DNA of 10,045 nucleotides, from assembly GCA_016780605.1 (NCBI GenBank), contig JADHLS010000118.1:1-10045 (forward strand), written 5' to 3'. The DNA comes from Reyranella sp. GTDB taxonomy: Bacteria; Pseudomonadota; Alphaproteobacteria; Reyranellales; Reyranellaceae. The stretch's first letter is position 1, and the number at the start of each line of letters is the position of its first letter. Positions 4,213 to 10,045 of this stretch are shown here, one piece after another. Below the pieces are notes generated by a model. That model was given only the letters and a program-made list of their open reading frames with translations, ran no database searches and had not been told where the DNA came from. A program made the translations under genes and the position numbers.

Positions 4213-6933
4213 CTATGCCGCCGCCATCAGCTCGGCATAGAGCCCGCCTTTTGCCGCCAGCTCCGACGGCGCTCCATGGGCGACGACACGGCCGCCCTGC
4301 ATGACCACGATCTGTTCGAACGGCTCGGCCTGCGAAGGCCGGTTGGCGATCCACACCACGCCGCGGCCGTCCTTCCTGGCCGCCGTCAGGATATTGTCAC
4401 GGATACGGTCCTGCGTCCGGCCGTCGAACGAGGCGACGGCCTCGTTGACGATCAAGAACTGTGGCCGTTTGATGAGTGCACGGGCAATGCCGAGTTTCTG
4501 GCGTTGGCTTGCCGTCAGGCGCTTGCCGCCGACACCGACATTGTAGTCGAGCCCGACCTCGACCACCGAGTTTCGTAGGCCAAGCCCGTTGAGCACATCG
4601 GAGATAAGCGTGCCGATGCGCTGCTCGCCCTGGGCCTGGCCGTAGACCAGGCGGCCGAACAGGATGTTGTCCTGCAGGGTGGCGGCGCTGTTGTAGCGCT
4701 CGAAGTCGTAGAACTCGACGGCCCCGCGCAGCGGCGCGGGCAGGCCCTGGGCAAAGGCATGGCGTGCCGTGAGGAGCCGCTCCTCCATCGCCGCGTCGAC
4801 CAGGCCCAGGCGATGGCGCGCCTCGATGTAGCGGAAGGGCAGCGTCATCAGGCGCGGGCGGTCGGCCTCGGGCACGGCATCGATGCCCTTGCCGCCGAGG
4901 CGTTGCAGCAACAGCCGCACGTTGGGCAATTCGTCGGCCGAGATGAAGCTGTACTGCTCGAACAGCGGGTTGTCGGGCGACAGGCCGGAGAACAGCTCGA
5001 CCATGGTCTCGGCGATGGTGAGACCCATGCGCTGCAGGTCGAGCTCGATGCCGGTCGCCTTCAGCACCGACTGCATGTAGGGATCGAAGGCGATGCTGTC
5101 GCCGGACAGCTCCTTGCCGAGCGGCGTGCCGAACAGGATGTTCTCGGCGACCGACAGGTTGCGGTTGTAGGCGTCGGCGTTGAAGGTCTCGATCAGGCCG
5201 GCGTAGCTGGGATCCTTCAGGCGGCCGTGCAGCTCGTGCCGCGCCTTGAGGAACCGCTCCGCGAGGTCGGGGCGCAGCGCGGCATCGATGCTGCCGCGCA
5301 GGCCGAGGCCGTAGATGTCCTCGTCGAGCTCGACCTGCTTCAGCACTTCGACGATGCGCGGCAGGAGGTCGGCCGGGCCGCTGGCGCCGGCCAGCTCGTA
5401 GTCGATCCAGTCGGCGTGGGGGTCGAACGGCGGATTGCCGGCGCGCACCGATTCCTCCCAGAAGGCCTCGCGCTCGGCCTTCAGCGCCTCGTCGTAGTTG
5501 GCGGGTGCGATCGGCCGGATCTTCAGGCCGAACAGCAGATTGTCCCGCACCGATTGTGGGAAGAGGTAGGTCTCCTGCCCGACATAGGCGGTGCGCGCGC
5601 CAAGCACGTACTCGGGCAGCTGGAAGAAATCGTTGCCGTCGAGCTTGATCGAGCCGCTGCTCGGCAGGGTGAGACGCGCCAGGACCTGCCCCAGCACTTC
5701 CTTGCCCGAGCTCGAGCCGCCGATCACCGCCATCTTTGTATCGGTCGGCAGGACCATCGACACGCCGTCGAGCTGCTTCACGCGGCCGTCCTCGGAGACG
5801 GTGACGCCTGCCAGCGCGAGTTCCTTGCCGAGCGGCGGCGGCGGACCCTCGGGCAGGGCCTGCAGCTCCTGGGGCATCATGCCCTCGGGCTGGAACTGGT
5901 CGATCACCTGCTCGTACTTGATCTGCACGTCCTGGCGTTGCTGGTCCCAGTCGATCAGCTCCTTGATGGGGCCCGGCAGGTCCTTGTAGGCCAGCAGCAC
6001 GCCGACCACGGCGCCGACGTTCATGTGGCCGGTGATGGCGAAGTAGCCGCCGACCAGGTAGATAGCGAAGGGCGTCGCCTGCGACAGGATGTTGTTCCAG
6101 AACTTCGCGACGAACTTCTTCTGATAGAGATCGAAGCGGATCTTGTAGATCTTGCCCAGGCGGTCGGCGATGTCGGCGCGCTCGTAGTTGGCGGCACCGT
6201 GGATATGGATCTCGTGCACGCCGTCCGCGGTCTCGGCGATGCGGCCGGCGAGCTGGCGCGCCGTGATCTGGCGCTCGCGTCCCAGGATCAGCACCGGCCG
6301 GCGCAGGCGCGGGATGATCACCATTTGCACGCCCAGCAGGGCGACGACGATGATCCCGAGCAGCCAGTTCTGCAGCATGATGAAGATGATGGCCGTGAGC
6401 GCCTGGCCGCCCAGGAACATCGGCTGGACGAAGGCATCGCCGATGAAGCCGCCGAGAGGCTCGACCTCGTCCTTGATCATGGTTGCGAGCTCGGCCTGCT
6501 TGACCTTGCGAAAGTGGGCCGGCGGGAAGCGCAGGATGCGATCATAGAGCTCGTAGCGCAGGCGGCGCAGCATGCGCTCGCCCATGCGGCCCTTCTGGGT
6601 ATTGATGGTCTTCTTGAACTGGCTGTTGATGATCACCGCGCCCAGGAAGACGAAGCTCATGGTCACCAGGTAACCCAGCTGGTCGACCTGGAAGCCGTCG
6701 AAGATGCGCAGCACCTTGCCCGGCAGGATGGCCGAGAGGTCGAGCTCCCAGACCAGGAAGGGGATGGTCTGGTGGTTCTTGAAAGCGTTTCCCTGGATGC
6801 CGTTGTTGACGATGTCCTTCGGCACGGTCAGCGACAGGAAGTAGAAAACCTGCGCCAACACCACGAGGCCGAGGATGAGGACCTGCTCGGGCCTGCTGTA
6901 CCGCCAGATGTAGGTGAACAGATTGCGTTGCAT
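4213..6933 (-). CDS. Atypical ABC exporter half-transporter with degenerate, expanded nucleotide-binding domain
   Basis: About 906 residues; the ATG at 6933 is preferred over the TTG one codon upstream (6936). Residues below are numbered from the TTG. Residues 1-345 are a type I exporter membrane domain, with hydrophobic segments at about 18-37, 88-104, 172-188, 190-208, 286-302 and 305-317. The NBD runs from about 372 to 907. The Walker A position reads 'GGSSSGKEVL' (406-415): K412 is kept, but the second Gly is Ser and the usual Ser/Thr is E413. The Q-loop is 'YVGQETYLF' (Q454). The signature is LTASQ (807-811) instead of LSGGQ. Walker B is 'FLIVNEA', with N831 for Asp and catalytic E832 kept. 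The D-loop is SFDG. The H-loop His is N865 ('WIANRPS'). Between Q-loop and signature there are about 350 residues instead of about 50. They include three copies of a helical-subdomain-like unit beginning at 'QSVRDNLLFG' (461), 'LSVAENILFG' (594) and 'ATLQDNILFG' (752). A typical half-transporter is about 580-620 residues. Substrate unknown; ATP turnover may be weak or absent. Confidence 0.9.
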   Translation of the reverse strand: MQRNLFTYIWRYSRPEQVLILGLVVLAQVFYFLSLTVPKDIVNNGIQGNAFKNHQTIPFLVWELDLSAILPGKVLRIFDGFQVDQLGYLVTMSFVFLGAVIINSQFKKTINTQKGRMGERMLRRLRYELYDRILRFPPAHFRKVKQAELATMIKDEVEPLGGFIGDAFVQPMFLGGQALTAIIFIMLQNWLLGIIVVALLGVQMVIIPRLRRPVLILGRERQITARQLAGRIAETADGVHEIHIHGAANYERADIADRLGKIYKIRFDLYQKKFVAKFWNNILSQATPFAIYLVGGYFAITGHMNVGAVVGVLLAYKDLPGPIKELIDWDQQRQDVQIKYEQVIDQFQPEGMMPQELQALPEGPPPPLGKELALAGVTVSEDGRVKQLDGVSMVLPTDTKMAVIGGSSSGKEVLGQVLARLTLPSSGSIKLDGNDFFQLPEYVLGARTAYVGQETYLFPQSVRDNLLFGLKIRPIAPANYDEALKAEREAFWEESVRAGNPPFDPHADWIDYELAGASGPADLLPRIVEVLKQVELDEDIYGLGLRGSIDAALRPDLAERFLKARHELHGRLKDPSYAGLIETFNADAYNRNLSVAENILFGTPLGKELSGDSIAFDPYMQSVLKATGIELDLQRMGLTIAETMVELFSGLSPDNPLFEQYSFISADELPNVRLLLQRLGGKGIDAVPEADRPRLMTLPFRYIEARHRLGLVDAAMEERLLTARHAFAQGLPAPLRGAVEFYDFERYNSAATLQDNILFGRLVYGQAQGEQRIGTLISDVLNGLGLRNSVVEVGLDYNVGVGGKRLTASQRQKLGIARALIKRPQFLIVNEAVASFDGRTQDRIRDNILTAARKDGRGVVWIANRPSQAEPFEQIVVMQGGRVVAHGAPSELAAKGGLYAELMAAA

Positions 6934-6936
6934 CAA

Positions 6937-7118
6937 AATCCGCGCCGGGGGCGGCCAGGGCCTGGCCCCCCTCTACTCCTATATTCGATCAGTGCCTTGA
7001 TTACATTCGATTTTTTGCATCCCGGAAGGGCTTCGCTCGGGTCGGGTCGTTATGGCATAGTCCGCCCGAATAAACCGGTCGGGGCAAGCTCGCGCTTCGG
7101 CAAGGGGAGAGGGGTCGC
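6937..7118. promoter_or_regulatory. Divergent intergenic region between ABC/CNBD operon and glycosyltransferase cluster
   Basis: This 182-bp gap must carry promoters for both directions. Its centre (about 6974-7020) is AT-rich compared with everything around it. It contains TATATT (6980-6985) and two direct ATTCGAT copies (6983-6989 and 7005-7011) 22 bp apart, about two helical turns. A weak rightward -10 candidate is CATAGT (7056-7061), without a good -35. I cannot assign a promoter firmly. GGGAGAGGGG ends about 5 nt before the ATG at 7119 and serves as that gene's ribosome-binding site; the ABC gene has only a weak GGA before its start. Confidence 0.5.
6947..6971 (-). promoter_or_regulatory. 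GC-rich hairpin in the ABC transporter leader
   Basis: GGCCAG (6953-6958) pairs with CTGGCC (6962-6967) across a 3-nt loop. GGGG (6948-6951) pairs with CCCC (6968-6971) after one bulged C. The base of the stem is about 14 nt upstream of the ABC start codon (6933) on the minus-strand transcript, where it could limit ribosome access. No T tract or anti-terminator partner is seen. Confidence 0.45.
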
Positions 7119-8402
7119 ATGCCTCAAAGCCGGTCCAAGCGTGTGCTGCTGTACAGCCACGACTCCTTTGGCCTCGGCCATGTCAGCCGCTGCCGCACTA
7201 TCGCCAATGCCCTGGTTGCGGCTGACCCCAATGTCTCGGTGCTTATCGTATCGGGTTCGCCGGTCATCGGCTCCTACGAGTTCCGTTCCGGTATCGACTT
7301 TGTGCGCATTCCGGGCGTGGTCAAGCTGATCGAGACCGGAGAGTACGATTCAGCCAACCTGCGGGTCGGCGTCGAGCATACGCTGGCGATGCGTACCCGG
7401 ATCATCCGCGACACCGCTGATATCTATCGCCCCGACCTCTTCATCGTCGACAAGGAGCCGACCGGATTGCGAGGCGAGGTCGTGCCGGCGCTCAAGCTGC
7501 TCCAGGAGCGCGGTACGCCGTTGGTGCTCGGCCTGCGCGATGTCATGGACGATCCGGCGGCTCTCGCAGCCGAATGGGAGCGTAAACACGTCGTGCCGAC
7601 GTTGCGCGACCTCTACGATGAGATCTGGATCTACGGGTTGCCGCAGATCAACAAGCCGCTCACCGGCATCGAGGTTCCGCCGTCGGTTCGCCACAAGATG
7701 GTCTATACCGGCTATCTGCGCCGCGACCTGCCGCTGCACACCGACGTCCCGCACGAGATGGAGGAGATCGACGGGCCCTTCATCCTGGTGACGGCGGGCG
7801 GCGGCGGCGACGGCGCCGATCTGATCGACTGGGTGCTCGCGGCCTACGAAAGCGACCCGCACATCCCCTACGGCGCGGTGATCGTTTTCGGGCCGTTCAT
7901 GTCTGCGGCCGAGCGCGAGGCCCTCAAGGAGCGCGCCGGGAAGTTCCCCAACATCCGCACGCTCACCTTCACCAACAATCTCGGCGCGTTGATGCAGCGG
8001 GCGGCGGGCGTGGTGGCCATGGGCGGCTACAACACTTTCTGCGAAATCCTGTCGTTCGACAAGAAAGCCATCATCGTGCCGCGCACCAAGCCCCGGCTCG
8101 AGCAGTTCATCCGCGCCCGGGCCGCGCGCAATGTCGGCCTGATCGAGATGCTCGATGCCGAACGCGGTCGCGACCCGCATGCCATGGCCACCGCTTTGCG
8201 CCAGCTTCCGCAGCAGGGCTTGCCGAGCGACGTCGTGGTGCCGGGCCTGCTCGATGGCCTGCCCAACGTCTGGCGCCTGGTTGCCAAGCAGCTCGCCCAT
8301 CCCCATCGCGGTCCCGCGCCGCTGTACGCAACCTGGGGCGAGGACAAGCCCACCGACTCCACGGCATCTCCCGCCGCGCCAACGGCGCGCGCCAGGACCT
8401 GA
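7119..8402 (+). CDS. Predicted glycosyltransferase, COG4671/GT28-like (MurG-type GT-B fold)
   Basis: 427 residues. The N-terminal 'YSHDSFGLGHVSRCRTIANAL' region has the G-L-G-H loop (G18-H21) used by MurG-type GT-B enzymes to hold the acceptor or donor phosphate. A glycine-rich loop, 'VTAGGGGDG' (224-232), opens the C-terminal Rossmann domain. 'AMGGYNTFCEILSFDKKAI' (300-318) is the donor-binding alpha/beta/alpha motif characteristic of family 28. The order and spacing match the predicted glycosyltransferases of COG4671. The last 35 or so residues are low-complexity (Ala/Pro/Thr/Arg) and probably disordered. It uses a nucleotide sugar in the cytoplasm; donor and acceptor are unknown. It is the first gene of a three-glycosyltransferase run and is divergent from the ABC/CNBD operon. 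The next gene begins 14 nt after its stop. Confidence 0.88.
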   Translation: MPQSRSKRVLLYSHDSFGLGHVSRCRTIANALVAADPNVSVLIVSGSPVIGSYEFRSGIDFVRIPGVVKLIETGEYDSANLRVGVEHTLAMRTRIIRDTADIYRPDLFIVDKEPTGLRGEVVPALKLLQERGTPLVLGLRDVMDDPAALAAEWERKHVVPTLRDLYDEIWIYGLPQINKPLTGIEVPPSVRHKMVYTGYLRRDLPLHTDVPHEMEEIDGPFILVTAGGGGDGADLIDWVLAAYESDPHIPYGAVIVFGPFMSAAEREALKERAGKFPNIRTLTFTNNLGALMQRAAGVVAMGGYNTFCEILSFDKKAIIVPRTKPRLEQFIRARAARNVGLIEMLDAERGRDPHAMATALRQLPQQGLPSDVVVPGLLDGLPNVWRLVAKQLAHPHRGPAPLYATWGEDKPTDSTASPAAPTARART

Positions 8403-8416
8403 ACGCCGGGATTTTC

Positions 8417-9712
8417 ATGTCTTCGCCAATGGACGCGCGTGTCGCGGTCGTACTCAAGGGCTGGCCGCGCCTGTCCGAGACCTTCATTGCCCAGGAGCTT
8501 GCAGGTCTCGAGGCGCGTGGCGTCGCGCTGGAGATCTGGTCGCTGCGCCGGCCGACCGACAAGCATCGCCATCCGGTGCACGATCGCGTGGCCGGCCGCG
8601 TCGTCTACCTGCCGGAGTACCTCAAGGACGATCCGGCCCGCGTATGGCGGGGTTGGCTGAAGGCGCGTCGCCTGCCCGGCTATCCGGCGGCGCGCGCGAG
8701 GTTTCTCGCCGACCTGCGGCGCGATCCAACGCCCAATCGGCTCCGGCGTTGGGGCCAGGCGCTCGTGATGGCCGCCGAGTTGCCGTCCGGCATCGAGCGT
8801 CTCTACGCTCATTTCCTGCACACGCCCTCGTCGGTCACACGCTACGCCGCCATCCTGCGCGGCCTGCCATGGAGCCTGTCGGCGCACGCCAAGGACATCT
8901 GGACCAGCGAGCCCTGGGAAGCCGCCGACAAGCTCGCCGACTGCACCTGGGCCGTGACCTGCACCGACATGGGGGCCACGCGGCTGCGCGACCTCGCCTC
9001 ACGCTCCGATAAAACCGGGGCTGACAAGGTGAAGCTCGTCTATCACGGCCTCGACTTCGCCCACCTCCCGGCACCGACACAGATTCGCTCGCAGCGTGAC
9101 GGATCGGATGCCAACGATCCCGTCGTCGTCCTGTCGATCGGCCGCAAGGTCGAGAAGAAGGGCTACGACGATCTCCTGCAGGCGCTGGCCGCCCTGCCGA
9201 GGACGGTGAGCTGGCGCTTCGAGCACATCGGCGCCGGCGAGCTTGGTGATGCGCTGAAAACCCAGGCCTCGCGACTCGGCATTGCCGAACGCTGCACGTG
9301 GCTCGGTGCCCAGCCGCAGAAGCAGGTGTTCGCCGCCTTGGCGCGCGCCGACCTTTTTGTGCTGGCGAGCAAGAAAGCGGCCGACGGCGACCAGGACGGC
9401 CTGCCTAACGTGCTGATGGAGGCTGCCCACCAGGGCCTCGCCATTGTCTCGACGCGCGCCGCCGCGATTGGCGAGTTCATCGACGATGGCGACAACGGAT
9501 TGCTGGTCGCGCCCGGCGCGCCCGACGCTCTGTCGGCGGCGCTGGCGCGCCTGATTACCCATCCCGAGCTGCGCCAGAAACTGGCGCATCGCGCCGGCGA
9601 GGTCGTGCGCACGCGCTTCTCCTTCGACGCCGGCGTGGACTGGATCGCCTCGGCCCTCGGCCACCCTGTCCAGCCCGAGGCCATCTTGTCGGAGGCAAGG
9701 GCTGCGGAGTGA
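8417..9712 (+). CDS. Glycosyltransferase family 4, WcaL-like
   Basis: 431 residues, GT-B fold, retaining type. The N-terminal domain has 'LKGWPRLSETFIAQELAGLE' (13-32), typical of colanic-acid WcaL-like enzymes. The acceptor side shows 'AHFLHTPSSVTRYAA' (131-145) and 'SAHAKDIW' (155-162). The donor side has 'SIGRKVEKKGYDDLL' (240-254; R243, K248 for phosphate binding). The EX7E-type element is 'DGLPNVLME' (D327 to E335), with Asp in the first position as in much of this subfamily. It is followed by 'GEFIDDGDNGLLVAPG' (about 355-370). It probably adds a sugar to a lipid-linked or surface glycan in the cytoplasm or at the inner membrane. The ATG at 8417 has only a weak GGG-type site upstream; a second ATG at 8429 has none. 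Tight spacing on both sides indicates an operon. Confidence 0.92.
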   Translation: MSSPMDARVAVVLKGWPRLSETFIAQELAGLEARGVALEIWSLRRPTDKHRHPVHDRVAGRVVYLPEYLKDDPARVWRGWLKARRLPGYPAARARFLADLRRDPTPNRLRRWGQALVMAAELPSGIERLYAHFLHTPSSVTRYAAILRGLPWSLSAHAKDIWTSEPWEAADKLADCTWAVTCTDMGATRLRDLASRSDKTGADKVKLVYHGLDFAHLPAPTQIRSQRDGSDANDPVVVLSIGRKVEKKGYDDLLQALAALPRTVSWRFEHIGAGELGDALKTQASRLGIAERCTWLGAQPQKQVFAALARADLFVLASKKAADGDQDGLPNVLMEAAHQGLAIVSTRAAAIGEFIDDGDNGLLVAPGAPDALSAALARLITHPELRQKLAHRAGEVVRTRFSFDAGVDWIASALGHPVQPEAILSEARAAE

Positions 9713-9716
9713 CCGA

Positions 9717-10045
9717 ATGCGCGTGCTGTTGCACACGCCGCTGAAGCCGCCGGACAGTCCCGTCCCTTCGGGCGACCGCGAGATGGCACGCGGCCTCGCC
9801 CGCCTGCTCCGGCGCCTTGGCTACACGGTGGTGATGCCGCCGCTGAGCCGCGTCCCGCCCGGCGTGCCAAGGCCTGCAGAGCATCTCGCCTGCGAGCGCC
9901 GCGCCCGCCGTCAGGCCGCGCGTCTGATCGCGCGCTGGCGCGCACTGCCACCCCGTCATCCCGAGCGCTTCGATCTCTGGCTCACCTATCACTGCTATTA
10001 CCGCAAGCCCGATTGGCTGGGCCCGATCGTGACCCGCGCGCTCGG
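9717..10045 (+). CDS. Putative glycosyltransferase, N-terminal part (cut by window edge)
   Basis: 109 codons are open to the window end. The protein begins 'MRVLLHTPLKPPDSPVPSGD', a beta strand plus loop as in GT-B glycosyltransferases. It continues with 'REMARGLARLLRRLGYTVVM' (21-40), the first helix and second strand, and later 'LTYHCYYRKPDWLGP' (about 89-103). The layout and position after two glycosyltransferases point to a third one, of the GT4/GT1 superfamily, but no catalytic motif is inside the window, so the family is only likely. GGAG (9706-9709) overlaps the stop region of the preceding gene and lies 7 nt before this ATG. The 4-nt gap to that gene's stop indicates translational coupling. 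Confidence 0.75.
   Translation, partial: MRVLLHTPLKPPDSPVPSGDREMARGLARLLRRLGYTVVMPPLSRVPPGVPRPAEHLACERRARRQAARLIARWRALPPRHPERFDLWLTYHCYYRKPDWLGPIVTRAL

Noticed and set aside
6988..7001. ATCA-N6-TGAT considered as a CRP/FNR-type operator, given the neighbouring cNMP-binding protein.
   Set aside because: The half-sites are in the wrong order and too short compared with TGTGA-N6-TCACA, and the CNBD protein has no DNA-binding domain.
4759..7329. An 856-codon open frame on the + strand opposite the ABC transporter gene.
   Set aside because: It is antisense to a gene with clear domain motifs. Its predicted protein is a low-complexity mix rich in His, Asp, Gln, Arg and Leu with no domain, as expected opposite a high-GC gene. 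It also runs through the divergent promoter region and into the next gene.
7350..8306. A 318-codon open frame on the minus strand opposite the COG4671-type glycosyltransferase.
   Set aside because: Mirror-frame artefact of high GC content. No motifs and no ribosome-binding site, and the sense gene has family motifs throughout.

Overview
This is a high-GC window with dense, short-spaced genes. It looks like the chromosome of an alphaproteobacterium (Rhodospirillales or Hyphomicrobiales type). The gene set fits that: an exonuclease III of about 270 residues, a YpfJ-type metallopeptidase, a GlsB-type membrane protein, a COG4671-type glycosyltransferase, and the pyrimidine/purine hairpin common between genes in that class. 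The genus cannot be read from the sequence. No rRNA, tRNA, CRISPR array, insertion sequence or phage gene was seen.

Left part (1-3566), housekeeping and accessory metabolism. The window opens inside an enolase-superfamily (mandelate racemase/muconate lactonizing enzyme type) dehydratase or racemase gene on the + strand. It converges on a minus-strand YpfJ-like zinc metallopeptidase, with a 110-bp composite palindrome between the two stops. The metallopeptidase diverges from an exonuclease III gene, which is followed after 12 nt by a small GlsB/YeaQ/YmgE-type membrane protein. A strong bidirectional terminator hairpin separates that pair from a small minus-strand SAM-dependent methyltransferase. 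A second, 144-bp composite palindrome abuts the methyltransferase start codon.

Right part (3738-10045), an envelope or glycoconjugate locus. A minus-strand two-gene operon encodes a roughly 906-residue ABC exporter and, 19 nt downstream, a free-standing cyclic-nucleotide-binding domain protein. Divergent from it is a tightly packed + strand run of three unrelated-looking glycosyltransferases (gaps of 14 and 4 nt), the last cut by the window edge. The inferred theme is synthesis and export, or its regulation, of a glycosylated envelope product, possibly tuned by a cyclic nucleotide. The substrate is unknown.

The most unusual object is the ABC protein. Its nucleotide-binding domain departs from consensus at Walker A, the signature, Walker B and the H-loop. 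It also carries about 290 extra residues in which the 'S/T-V/L-x-D/E-N-I/L-L-F-G' segment after the Q-loop, followed by a 'VLxxxxL...GL' helix, occurs three times. It reads as a triplicated helical subdomain in a degenerate ATPase, paired with a cNMP sensor. The second notable feature is the pair of intergenic palindromes. They share architecture, tips and loops but have different, compensated stems.
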